NCBI GenBank assembly: GCA_937974565.1
Contig: CALJWL010000002.1
Span: 1 to 37,055, forward strand
DNA from: an uncultured Arenicella sp.
GTDB lineage: Bacteria > Pseudomonadota > Gammaproteobacteria > Arenicellales > Arenicellaceae
DNA: 37,055 bases
Reading direction: 5' to 3'
Below the pieces are notes generated by a model. The model was not told the origin of the DNA, searched no databases, and worked only from the letters and a program-made list of their open reading frames with translations. Of the stretch, positions 8,233 through 15,691 are shown in pieces (within the stretch, counting starts at the first letter, position 1; every line of letters begins with the position of its first letter). The position numbers and the translations under genes are program-made.

Positions 8233-8613
8233 ATGGCCCACTTTGTGCTTGAATATTCCGATAACCTCGGCCAAACCGATGAATCCATTCAAACGCTTTT
8301 TGCAGCGTTGCATGAGGCCGCGAACCAAACGGGCTTATTTCCTTTGAAGGGAATACGAAGCCGCGGGTATTGCTGCCAACAGTATCGCATGGCTGATGGT
8401 AATTCTAAGTACGGCTTCGCGCACCTGGAGGTCAAACTTGGGGCTGGGCGCTCACTGGAAGATCGCCAGGCTGCCGCGGACATCTTTTTTGCGCTGTTCT
8501 GTGATTATTTTGATGAGCAAGTGCAACAACGCGGAATGGCTTTGTCGTTTGAAATGCGCGAACTTGAGCCCGTTCTAAAATTTAATAAGAACAACGTGGC
8601 TGAACATCTCTAG
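8233..8613 (+). CDS. hpaF: 5-carboxymethyl-2-hydroxymuconate delta-isomerase
   Basis: This 126-residue tautomerase-superfamily protein isomerises 5-carboxymethyl-2-hydroxymuconate. Recognisable family segments are HFVLEYSDN at the N-terminus, GIRSRGY near 46-52, the GAGRSLEDRQ motif around residues 76-85 and ALSFEMREL near the C-terminus. The oddity is residue 2: the enzyme normally uses an N-terminal proline (MPHF in E. coli HpaF) as catalytic base, but here the start reads MAHF, encoded by ATG GCC. No alternative start would place a proline first. The call rests on overall similarity and position between hpaE and hpaH. Confidence 0.87.
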   Translation: MAHFVLEYSDNLGQTDESIQTLFAALHEAANQTGLFPLKGIRSRGYCCQQYRMADGNSKYGFAHLEVKLGAGRSLEDRQAAADIFFALFCDYFDEQVQQRGMALSFEMRELEPVLKFNKNNVAEHL

Positions 8614-8648
8614 CCCTTACCCTTACCTATAATTTAAATAGTTCGCAG

Positions 8649-9461
8649 ATGAATATGCTTACCGAAGATCAAATAAACCTCGCAGCAGACAACTTGTATT
8701 CAGCGGAGAAAAATCGTCAACAGATAGAGCCACTTACGTTGACTCACCCAGACATGACGATGGACGATGCCTATGCGGTGCAATCTCAATGGGTAAACCG
8801 GAAGGTAAAGCAAGATGGTCGTAAGGTGGTTGGTTATAAAATTGGACTAACATCACGCGCAATGCAACGCGTTATGAAGATCGATACGCCGGATTACGGT
8901 GTCTTGCTGGACGACATGGTCTTTGAAAATAACAGTGAAATTCAGGTCGCCGACTTCCTTGATCCACAAATTGAAGTGGAATTGGCTTTTGTGCTTAAAG
9001 AGCGTTTATTCGGCACTGACGTGACACCAGAGCAAGTGATGGCAGCCACTGATTACGTCATACCCGCGTTCGAGCTGATTGCCGCACGAAGTTTTCGTGT
9101 ACACCCTGAAACGGGGTATACACGAACCGTTTGCGACACCATTTCAGATAACGCCGCTAATGCCGGCATCATCATGGGCGGGCGTAAAGTTACGCCAGAT
9201 GACGTTGATTTACGTTGGTGTGGTGCTATCGTGAAACGTAATGGGGTAATAGAACAAACGGGGTTAGCGGCCGCGGTGCTAGATCACCCAGCCAACGGCA
9301 TTTGCTGGATCGCTAAACGTTTTGCTCAACATGGCATTGGTTTAGAGCCTGGCCAAATGTTGCTCTCCGGCAGCTTCACGGCACCGATCAAGGTGCAAGC
9401 AGGTGATGTCGTAGCCGCCGAATACGGCGCTCTGGGTGATCTCAAGGTGATGTTTGTTTAA
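8649..9461 (+). CDS. hpaH: 2-oxo-hept-4-ene-1,7-dioate hydratase
   Basis: This 270-residue member of the hydratase branch of the FAH superfamily adds water to 2-oxohept-4-ene-1,7-dioate, giving 4-hydroxy-2-oxoheptanedioate for HpaI. The metal-binding E-x-E pair is in DPQIEVELAFVL (about residues 112-123), and the third acidic ligand is expected in PAFELIAARSF (about 140-150). A GYKIGLTS motif near residue 60 is typical of HpaH/MhpD hydratases. An ATG two codons downstream (8655) is an alternative start. It lies 35 bases after hpaF and 17 bases before hpaI. Confidence 0.9.
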   Translation: MNMLTEDQINLAADNLYSAEKNRQQIEPLTLTHPDMTMDDAYAVQSQWVNRKVKQDGRKVVGYKIGLTSRAMQRVMKIDTPDYGVLLDDMVFENNSEIQVADFLDPQIEVELAFVLKERLFGTDVTPEQVMAATDYVIPAFELIAARSFRVHPETGYTRTVCDTISDNAANAGIIMGGRKVTPDDVDLRWCGAIVKRNGVIEQTGLAAAVLDHPANGICWIAKRFAQHGIGLEPGQMLLSGSFTAPIKVQAGDVVAAEYGALGDLKVMFV

Positions 9462-9478
9462 GCGAGCGAGAAGCAACG

Positions 9479-10273
9479 ATGATTAAAGTCAACAAATTTA
9501 AACAAGCGCTCAACGGTGATAAACCGCTGTTCGGCTTGTGGCAAGGCATTCCAGATACCACCGTCGCTGAGATAGGCGCAGGCGCGGGTTTTGATTGGTT
9601 GCTTATAGACGCCGAGCATGGGCCATTTGATCTTCGTTCGGTGATGGCACACTTACAGGCGGTTGAATCTTACCCCGTGTCAGCATTGGTTCGCCCCGTG
9701 GAGGGGAGTACGGCGTTAATCAAACAATTATTGGATATTGGTGCGCAGACCTTGTTGGTGCCGATGGTGGATAGTGCAGAGCAGGCTGAGCAAATTGTAC
9801 GAGCCGCTAAGTACCCACCGGAAGGTGTTCGGGGCTTGGGAACGTCAATGGCGCGCGCAGCAAACTGGAACCGCACCTCTGATTACTTGTTAAAAGCCAA
9901 TGAAGAGATCTGCGTGATTGTGCAAATTGAAACGTTAGCGGGCATTCAAAACATTGACTCTATTGTTGCGGTTGACGGCGTTGATGCGGTGTTTATTGGC
10001 CCTTCAGATCTATCGGCGGTCATGGGGCATATTGGCAACCCAGGCCACCCCGATGTGGTTGCGGCTATTGAAAGTGGCTTTGATATCATTCATCGGGCAG
10101 GCAAAAGCTCTGGTGTGTTAGCCGTGACCAAAGAGCTGGTGGATAAATACGTTGCCGCGGGTGCAATGTTCATTGGAGTTGGCGTTGATGCGGCCCTGCT
10201 GGTTAACGCAACCCGTCAATTGGCCAGCCAGTACATTAGCGATGGGTCCGATGAGTCCACCGAAGGGTACTAA
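9479..10273 (+). CDS. hpaI: 4-hydroxy-2-oxoheptanedioate aldolase
   Basis: This 264-residue class II (metal-dependent) pyruvate aldolase splits 4-hydroxy-2-oxoheptanedioate into pyruvate and succinate semialdehyde. Visible motifs are DAEHGPFD (near residue 43), the phosphate/substrate loop RPVEGS, the metal ligands in VQIETLAGIQN and the IGPSDLSAVMGHIGNPGHP segment. This matches the HpaI/HpcH family at the usual length of about 260. The product succinate semialdehyde would be taken by the SSADH encoded at 3587-5044. Only two bases separate it from the following LigA-like gene. Confidence 0.93.
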   Translation: MIKVNKFKQALNGDKPLFGLWQGIPDTTVAEIGAGAGFDWLLIDAEHGPFDLRSVMAHLQAVESYPVSALVRPVEGSTALIKQLLDIGAQTLLVPMVDSAEQAEQIVRAAKYPPEGVRGLGTSMARAANWNRTSDYLLKANEEICVIVQIETLAGIQNIDSIVAVDGVDAVFIGPSDLSAVMGHIGNPGHPDVVAAIESGFDIIHRAGKSSGVLAVTKELVDKYVAAGAMFIGVGVDAALLVNATRQLASQYISDGSDESTEGY

Positions 10274-10275
10274 TC

Positions 10276-10614
10276 ATGAGCTTGTATTATTTACAAAAAG
10301 TACTCTACGACATTAATCGCGACCTTGCTGTACAAAAACAATATCAAGACGATGCCGACACCTTGTTTGATAATTACGCGTTGACAGACGAAGAGCGGAA
10401 CGCGCTCAAACAGCCGGACATTGGTTTATTGTATGTGCTCGGTGTAAATGGCCAAATTTTAATGCACTTCGCTGCATTTCATAAGATTGAATGGGCTGAT
10501 TACTTACAACTAATGCGTGACGGTATTACTGAGCATGGGCCAGTACGTGAAGGCGTTTATGCCATGACCGTTGTCGGTGAACGTTTCACCGACAACGGCA
10601 ACGTTGAAAGTTAG
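10276..10614 (+). CDS. LigA-like small subunit of an extradiol dioxygenase
   Basis: This 112-residue protein belongs to the LigA family, the small alpha subunit of class III extradiol dioxygenases such as protocatechuate 4,5-dioxygenase. The family-typical segment runs from ALTDEERNALKQPDIGLLY to GVNGQILMHFA (about residues 35-70). It is all-helical with no metal-binding residues of its own and would cap the active site of the LigB subunit. It is tightly linked to hpaI (2-base gap) and to the LigB-like gene (18-base gap). Its last codons hold a striking perfect hairpin. Pairing with LigB makes a heteromeric LigAB-type enzyme rather than the single-subunit HpaD expected in this pathway. Confidence 0.82.
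   Translation: MSLYYLQKVLYDINRDLAVQKQYQDDADTLFDNYALTDEERNALKQPDIGLLYVLGVNGQILMHFAAFHKIEWADYLQLMRDGITEHGPVREGVYAMTVVGERFTDNGNVES
10568..10598 (+). repeat. Perfect 14-bp hairpin inside the end of the LigA-like gene
   Basis: CCGTTGTCGGTGAA (10568-10581), a CGT loop, and TTCACCGACAACGG (10585-10598) form a perfect stem. It ends 13 bases before the ligA-like stop. It encodes VVGERFTDNG, so it lies in coding sequence. No U-tract follows, so it is unlikely to be an intrinsic terminator. It could control coupling or mRNA stability between the two subunit genes. Confidence 0.8.
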
Positions 10615-10632
10615 ATAAATGGGAAGGTAATA

Positions 10633-11451
10633 ATGAGTTTAGTTTACGCTGGCGTTTGCAGCCACGGGCCAGGCATCACAGCACGTGCCGATCAAGCCGA
10701 CCCTGAGCTGCGTGATGAGTTCTATGCAAGTTTAGATAAGATGCGCCAAGACATCGAAGACTCTGGTGCAGAGGCTTTAATGATGGTGGCTGCTGAACAC
10801 TTTGCTAATTTTTTCATGAATAATATGCCGGCTTATTGCATCGGCATGGCGGATCAGTATGAAGGGCCAATTGAAGACCCCGAATGGCTGAAAATTGCGC
10901 GCACTAACGTCCCGGGAAACTCAGATTTATCGAAGCGAGTCATCACTGAAATAATGCAAACAGTCGATACCGCTTTCTCAGAAGAGTGGAAATTTGATCA
11001 CGGCATAAGCGTGCCGCTTAACTTTCTGACGCCACGATACGACTTACCCGTTATACCGGCCAATATTAATTGCCAAGGCCCGCCGCTTACACCACTAGGT
11101 CGAGCGTGGGAATTCGGTAAAGCAATTCGCCGTGCTTGTGATGCCGTTCCAGAGAAAATAGCGTTGGTGGGAACCGGCGGCATTTCCCATTGGCCTGCCA
11201 CACCCGACTCTGGAAAGATAAATCTCGAATGGGATGCTGAGTTCATGCGGCACTTCACTAATAATGACAAACACAGCATGTTGGGCTATAGCGATGAAGA
11301 TATTTATCGTGATGGTGGGCAAGGCGGTTATGAAATCCGAACCTTTATTGCCACCGCAGCTGCCGCTAATGGCGCAAAGGCTGATGTACACTTTTTCAAG
11401 CCCATTCCAATTTTCGCGACATCGTGTGTCTGCGCGAGCTTTCAATTGTAA
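10633..11451 (+). CDS. LigB-like catalytic subunit of a class III extradiol ring-cleavage dioxygenase
   Basis: This 272-residue protein has the LigB fold residues in order: H11 (CSHGPGI) and H56 (AAEHFANF) as iron ligands, H186 (GTGGISHWP) as the acid-base histidine, and E234 (GGYEIRTFIA) as the carboxylate ligand. It would open an aromatic diol ring with O2 using Fe(II). By context the substrate is homoprotocatechuate, because the gene lies in the hpaE-F-H-I operon and no separate hpaD is present. The LigAB architecture is better known from protocatechuate, gallate and aminophenol-type substrates, so the substrate and cleavage position remain inferred. A good ribosome-binding site (GGAAGG) precedes the ATG. 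Confidence 0.86.
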   Translation: MSLVYAGVCSHGPGITARADQADPELRDEFYASLDKMRQDIEDSGAEALMMVAAEHFANFFMNNMPAYCIGMADQYEGPIEDPEWLKIARTNVPGNSDLSKRVITEIMQTVDTAFSEEWKFDHGISVPLNFLTPRYDLPVIPANINCQGPPLTPLGRAWEFGKAIRRACDAVPEKIALVGTGGISHWPATPDSGKINLEWDAEFMRHFTNNDKHSMLGYSDEDIYRDGGQGGYEIRTFIATAAAANGAKADVHFFKPIPIFATSCVCASFQL

Positions 11452-11482
11452 CGTCACTTAACTGCACTGAGATAAAACTGTA

Positions 11483-11803
11483 ATGCCAACGATTAACTTT
11501 ATTGATTTTGAAGGTAGCCAAACCTGTGTCGATGCAGATATTGGCGGCTCGATAATGGAAGCAGCAATCCAACATGATGTAGCCGGAATTGATGCTGACT
11601 GTGGCGGTGCATGCGCCTGCGCCACCTGTCATGTTTATATTGATTCGAGCTGGGTAGAACGAGTAGGCAAACCCGGCGAGCTTGAATCTGAGATGCTTGA
11701 GGTCGCTGAAGGAGTAACGTTAAACTCACGTCTTGCATGCCAAATTAAAATAACAGGCGAGTTAGACGGTTTGGTGGTTACAACACCAGAGAACCAGATT
11801 TAA
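11483..11803 (+). CDS. [2Fe-2S] ferredoxin, adrenodoxin/putidaredoxin type
   Basis: This 106-residue electron carrier has the cluster pattern C40-x5-C46-x2-C49-x36-C86 within DCGGACACATCHVYI and LNSRLACQI, the spacing of adrenodoxin and putidaredoxin. An extra Cys (C44) lies inside the loop. Such ferredoxins shuttle electrons from an FAD reductase to a P450 or Rieske oxygenase. The reductase (34000-35172) and Rieske oxygenase (35779-36885) of this window are natural partners. An alternative is reactivation of the oxidised iron of the adjacent LigAB enzyme, as XylT does for XylE, although XylT is a plant-type ferredoxin. It is the last gene of the hpa operon. Confidence 0.9.
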   Translation: MPTINFIDFEGSQTCVDADIGGSIMEAAIQHDVAGIDADCGGACACATCHVYIDSSWVERVGKPGELESEMLEVAEGVTLNSRLACQIKITGELDGLVVTTPENQI

Positions 11804-11815
11804 GCAACCATAAAA

Positions 11816-11869
11816 CGTTTAGGCTTTTGTCAGGAAAGCGAGCGTGACAATGATTTACTAACCTAAACG
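11816..11869 (+). terminator. Nested inverted repeats downstream of the hpa operon
   Basis: An outer pair CGTTTAGG (11816-11823) / CCTAAACG (11862-11869) encloses an inner pair TTGTCA (11827-11832) / TGACAA (11845-11850). It starts 12 bases after the ferredoxin stop, so it is a natural transcript 3' end or processing structure. There is no strong U-tract. The rest of the 370-base gap up to 12174 shows no gene beyond a meaningless five-codon frame after an AGGAG at about 11897. Confidence 0.4.
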
Positions 11870-12173
11870 CTTCAGGCCTATGCTTCAACCCTGTAAAGGA
11901 GACTGCTGATATGGCATCCTATATCTGAAAGAGTGTGATTACGACAATATTCCACACAGAGTCGTTTTTCTGCCAACTTAAGTTGACCGGATAACCCGTA
12001 GCGATTTTCAGTTTGAAAACTTGAAGTCTTAAAATACGATACTTTATATAAAAACATACGCCGCCGCCGCGTTATAACGTAATCTATTGTCATTTAAGGC
12101 CGGGTGGCTAGATTTGCTCTTATATCAGTACAAAGACGGAGCAATTGTATTAGGCTCCCCAATGAGGTGATAT

Positions 12174-13169
12174 ATGAGTTCAACACGCAGTCAATTAATT
12201 TCCTTGCTCGAACAAGGCTCTTTAAGTCGTGCCGATGCTGAACTTGCTGCACAGGCGTCAGGTGTGCTGCCAAGTTCAGGTGTTTGGCTGCGATTTTTAG
12301 ACCGTACGTTGTTAATTCTCGGGTCCCTGGCACTTGGAATTTCATTAGTTTTCTTTGTTGCTTATAACTGGTTTGAGTTTGGCCGTTTTGCAAAGTTCGC
12401 GTTGGTTGAAGCTGCCATCGTACTGGCAACGCTGGTTTATGTCTTTAGTCGAGAAACGCATGCGATCAAGTTAATTCATCAAGTATCGTTAGTGATGGCT
12501 TGCCTATCCCTGGGCGCATTGCTTGCGCTATATGGGCAAACTTACCAAACCGGAGCTGACCCATGGCAATTGTTTTTCAACTGGGCATTACTCATGTTGC
12601 CATGGTTATTACTCAGTCGTTCAAGTTGGCTTTGGCTGCTGTGGTGTGGCCTATTGAATATCAGTCTGTTTCTGTGGGTAGACGCTTATGGCACGCCACG
12701 CTTTTTACCTAACCAAGGTTACACGACAATGATGTGGTTGGTTTTAGCTCTTAATATGAGCTTTATAGCTGTTTGGGAGTTCTCATCAAGTCATGTTGGT
12801 TGGCTCAACAATCGTTGGGCGATACGTGTGCTTGGAGCGGTCGTGACATGGGTTATCACCACTCTCACTATTGGGCCAATAATCGACAATTATTACACTC
12901 CCTCAACTTTGTTAGTGTTGTTCATTATCGGTGGCGCGGGTGTCTACTATCGATATCGAAAGCCTGACTTATTTATGCTGGCATTGTTGGCGCTATCGGT
13001 ATCGATTATTGCGTTAGTTTGGCTGGCTGATGTGCTTTTTTTGAGCCACAGTGACTTCCTAGGCAGTCTATTTTTTATGTGCATAGCAACACTTGGTATG
13101 GGCACCGTCTCCACCGTTTGGTTAAAGAGAATGCATCAGCAAATTACCAACCTCAAGGTGACAGTATGA
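12174..13169 (+). CDS. DUF2157 domain membrane protein
   Basis: The product is 331 residues. A short cytoplasmic N-terminal part (about residues 1-45, helical, rich in Leu/Ser/Ala) precedes about eight to nine hydrophobic segments from residue 43 onward. This is the layout of DUF2157 proteins. In many proteobacteria DUF2157, DUF4401 and GDYxxLxY genes form a three-gene operon, and that exact order is seen here. The molecular function is unknown. The ATG is preceded by GAGGTGA, an excellent ribosome-binding site. Its TGA overlaps the next start by ATGA. Confidence 0.8.
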   Translation: MSSTRSQLISLLEQGSLSRADAELAAQASGVLPSSGVWLRFLDRTLLILGSLALGISLVFFVAYNWFEFGRFAKFALVEAAIVLATLVYVFSRETHAIKLIHQVSLVMACLSLGALLALYGQTYQTGADPWQLFFNWALLMLPWLLLSRSSWLWLLWCGLLNISLFLWVDAYGTPRFLPNQGYTTMMWLVLALNMSFIAVWEFSSSHVGWLNNRWAIRVLGAVVTWVITTLTIGPIIDNYYTPSTLLVLFIIGGAGVYYRYRKPDLFMLALLALSVSIIALVWLADVLFLSHSDFLGSLFFMCIATLGMGTVSTVWLKRMHQQITNLKVTV

Positions 13170-14242
13170 CCACTGCCAATCAACCGATAGAAATGTTGCG
13201 CAATACTTTGCAAGAAAAGGGCATTGAGGTAAAGCCAACCCCATCACTTAATGCAAGTGATTTAGACTCGCCATGGTTTGTGACGTTGCTATCGATCGGG
13301 GCTGGTTGGCTTGCCGCTATATTCATGACCGGTATTTTTATACTGTTATTCTTTGATGTATTTGGCAATGTTGCCGCGTTGCTATTCTGTGGCATTGGGA
13401 TCATCGGTTTGGCTCGGTTTATCTTGTCAGGCACCCCTTCTGACTTTCGCCAACACTTAGCGCTAGCAATCAGTTTGCTTGGTCAGTTTCTGGTTACATA
13501 TGCGATTTTTGAATCAAAAAACAATCAATTTAGCACTGAATCATCGTCACTATTTATGCTTCTGTGCTTGCACTTGGGGTTGTTGGTTGTGATGCCTAAC
13601 ACGCTTCATCGCTATGTGTCTGCCATTGCCGTTAGCGTGTGCTTAGGCCTGTTGTTCGGCAGTTTGAGTTGGCACCAAGTTTACCCAGCCGTTGCACTGA
13701 CATTAATTGCGCTATTGACGCTTAATGAATTTAGCTCTTGGTTTCCTGGCAAAATTTTGATGCCTTTAGCGTATGGCCTTGCTTTGCCGTTTGCGTTTCC
13801 AGTGGCATACAACTCATTACTGAATGAGGTGATAATAAACAAAATAACGCACGCCACTTGGTTGCTTGATCTGAGCATGACATTGCCTTTATTAGCGATA
13901 GTCTTGGTGTTGGTTCGACGTCATAAAGCCAGCAAACTTGTTTTGCTAACGGCGGTAACGGCCGCCATCATCATTGGTTTGTTGTCAATCGAACTTAATG
14001 GCATTGCCGCGGGCTGCGCTATTTTATTACTCGGCTGCGCTCATTCAAGCCGTGCCCTAGTCGCCATGGGGGCACTTAGTTTACTCACACAAACGTCGTT
14101 TTATTACTATAATCTGGACACCACCTTACTAATAAAGTCTGCGAGCTTAGCGGGATTAGGAATAGCTTTGCTGATCATGCGCTGGGTCATGTTGATCAAA
14201 TTCAAACCCCGCTCAGTCCACTCTTACGGGGTTCAGTCATGA
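13166..14242 (+). CDS. DUF4401 domain membrane protein
   Basis: The ATG at 13166 (MTTANQPIEM) is chosen over an upstream ATG at 13079 because it forms an ATGA overlap with the DUF2157 stop and follows AAGGTG. The 358-residue product has a polar N-terminal stretch of about 35 residues including NASDLDSPWFV, then roughly ten hydrophobic helices and the LALAISLLGQFLVTYAIFE segment typical of DUF4401. Function is unknown. It is translationally coupled to both neighbours, implying that the three proteins act together in the inner membrane. Confidence 0.8.
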   Translation: MTTANQPIEMLRNTLQEKGIEVKPTPSLNASDLDSPWFVTLLSIGAGWLAAIFMTGIFILLFFDVFGNVAALLFCGIGIIGLARFILSGTPSDFRQHLALAISLLGQFLVTYAIFESKNNQFSTESSSLFMLLCLHLGLLVVMPNTLHRYVSAIAVSVCLGLLFGSLSWHQVYPAVALTLIALLTLNEFSSWFPGKILMPLAYGLALPFAFPVAYNSLLNEVIINKITHATWLLDLSMTLPLLAIVLVLVRRHKASKLVLLTAVTAAIIIGLLSIELNGIAAGCAILLLGCAHSSRALVAMGALSLLTQTSFYYYNLDTTLLIKSASLAGLGIALLIMRWVMLIKFKPRSVHSYGVQS

Positions 14243-14736
14243 ATAAACTTATAGCATCACTCGCCACTTTGTTCGTATTAGGCGTGGTCAACGCGGCGAT
14301 TTACCACAAAGAACAACACATTAATAATGGCACAGAAGTTTTATTAGAACTGGCACCCGTTGACCCTCGCTCATTGATGCAGGGTGATTATATGATTCTA
14401 CGTCTCGCCATTACGAATGATATTCAGTCATCACTTAAATCAACACAGGGCAAAGACGAAAAGGCGCCAAACCATGACGGTTTAGTGTCGGTCACGCTCG
14501 ACAACCAAAAAGTGGCTAGGTTTTTAGCGCTGACGAAAGACGCCACTCCAGATTCAATGGTGCTGAGATATAGGATTCGAAATGGGCGCTTAAAATTTGG
14601 TACTAACGCATTCTTTTTCGAAGAAGGGTCAGCGGCCGCGTTTGATAAAGCACGTTACGGGGTTTTCAAAGTAGCGGCTGACGGCGACATGATATTAGTA
14701 GACATGGCCGATGAGTCGTTCAAGCGCATTAAATAA
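14239..14736 (+). CDS. GDYxxLxY domain protein
   Basis: This 165-residue protein has an N-terminal signal anchor (about residues 3-22, IASLATLFVLGVVNAAIY) and a periplasmic part with the family's signature region. Here the motif reads QGDYMILRL, so the final tyrosine of GDYxxLxY is replaced by leucine. It overlaps the DUF4401 stop by ATGA and ends the operon. Function is unknown; a periplasmic partner of the two polytopic proteins is likely. Confidence 0.82.
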   Translation: MNKLIASLATLFVLGVVNAAIYHKEQHINNGTEVLLELAPVDPRSLMQGDYMILRLAITNDIQSSLKSTQGKDEKAPNHDGLVSVTLDNQKVARFLALTKDATPDSMVLRYRIRNGRLKFGTNAFFFEEGSAAAFDKARYGVFKVAADGDMILVDMADESFKRIK

Positions 14737-14900
14737 GGGTTGCTTGAAAGCAGCGCTCACAAAAAAAATAGTGTAAAAAATGAGCTCTAATAAGTCTTGG
14801 AAGACGGAGTTGATAAACATAAACGGGTAGCTATCAAAAGCCACCAAAGAACGAAGCCTTAATACTATTGGAATATCAAATTTTTAGCGATGAGGGCCTC

Positions 14901-15011
14901 TCATAGAAAAATATCTGGGTTTTCCGTCATAAGCCAAATTAGCCCCATTAATGATAAAGCTATAATAATAGCCATAAAAAACTCTCGTATAAGCTTTTTG
15001 CGATTTTTCAT
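14901..15011 (-). CDS. Possible 36-residue single-pass membrane peptide
   Basis: Between 14737 and 15190 there is no long gene. On the minus strand a 36-codon frame encodes a basic start (MKNRKKLIREFF), one hydrophobic helix (AIIIALSLMGLIWLM) and an acidic tail (TENPDIFL), the layout of real bacterial small membrane proteins with positive-inside topology. No convincing Shine-Dalgarno sequence precedes the ATG, so expression is doubtful. No family was recognised. Confidence 0.3.
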   Translation of the reverse strand: MKNRKKLIREFFMAIIIALSLMGLIWLMTENPDIFL

Positions 15012-15050
15012 AAATGTATAGATAGCTGAACTCGCCAACACAATAAGCCA

Positions 15051-15084
15051 CTATTTTTGCCAGCCTGTTAACTGGTAAAAATAG
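15051..15084. repeat. Long intergenic hairpin
   Basis: CTATTTTTGCCAG (15051-15063) and CTGGTAAAAATAG (15072-15084) form a 13-bp stem with one mismatch and an 8-base loop. On either strand the stem contains T-rich and A-rich arms. It lies between the GDYxxLxY operon and the convergent 114-residue gene, so it may end transcription from either side. Confidence 0.45.
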
Positions 15085-15190
15085 CCTGAGTAAAGACTTT
15101 GCTAAAATTCACTGTAAACCCGTGATGTTTTCAAATTAACGCCTTAAAAACAGGTGTTGTGTTTGCGTGGCGTCCGGTCCCAAAGGGGTA

Positions 15191-15535
15191 TTAATGTTTC
15201 TTGGCTTGCTTAAGTTTCTTCTCAATTAAAGCTTCAAAACGTTCTTGTGAGTTAAGTTCTTTTTTACCTTTAATCATATTTATCGATGACTTAAGTATAG
15301 ATACTCCAAATTTGATTACGCAATATGTGAATAAACAAGAAAACCCTACTCCTAAACCAGCCCACAGGTAGGTGGTGAAACCTAAGCTGTTACTTTCTTG
15401 GAAAAGTGTTTCATATAACTTAGCAAGCGGTGCTAATAGCGAAATTGGAATTAATAAAAGACACCAAAGCAAAGAACCCAGAAAGAACAATACTCCTAAA
15501 ATTTTTTGCATACTTAGCAGTTCATTAACTTTCAT
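15191..15535 (-). CDS. Hypothetical two-helix membrane protein
   Basis: This 114-residue protein has two hydrophobic segments, about residues 11-37 (ILGVLFFLGSLLWCLLLIPISLLAP) and 50-80 (including YLWAGLGVGFSCLFTYCVI), and a basic C-terminal tail rich in Lys (KKELNSQERFEALIEKKLKQAKKH). The ATG at 15535 follows GAGGGGG closely. A second ATG eight codons in (MQKILG) is an alternative start. I do not recognise a family. It is divergent from the HPPD gene. Confidence 0.55.
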   Translation of the reverse strand: MKVNELLSMQKILGVLFFLGSLLWCLLLIPISLLAPLAKLYETLFQESNSLGFTTYLWAGLGVGFSCLFTYCVIKFGVSILKSSINMIKGKKELNSQERFEALIEKKLKQAKKH

Positions 15536-15578
15536 TCCCCCTCACGTTAACCGAATTGAAATTTTGGTTCAACAAAGT

Positions 15579-15671
15579 ATCACGATTGAATCACTGCATT
15601 TGCATTTTGTCGTGATCTTGTAGGCTATTGGTTGCATTTAGTTGGTTTAACAACTAATATAGTTGCATTTA
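15579..15671. promoter_or_regulatory. Repeat-rich regulatory region upstream of the HPPD gene
   Basis: Three elements are stacked here. ATCACGA (15579-15585) and TCGTGAT (15610-15616) form an inverted repeat. GTTGCATTTA occurs twice as a direct repeat (15631-15640 and 15662-15671), exactly 31 bp apart. An 18-bp inverted repeat TAGTTG-GTTTAA-CAACTA (15639-15656) lies between the direct copies. The regulator is unknown; a TyrR/PhhR-type box (TGTAAA-N6-TTTACA) was not found intact. Confidence 0.45.
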
Positions 15672-15691
15672 CAACAATTAATCGAGTGATC

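Noticed and set aside
11897-11926. AGGAG followed by ATG GCA TCC TAT ATC TGA after the ferredoxin gene
   Set aside because: Only five codons long with no conserved context; most likely chance or a remnant, so not listed as a gene.
15661-15673. TyrR/PhhR-type operator before the HPPD gene
   Set aside because: A TTTACA half is present at 15668-15673, but the TGTAAA partner six bases upstream is not (AATATA).
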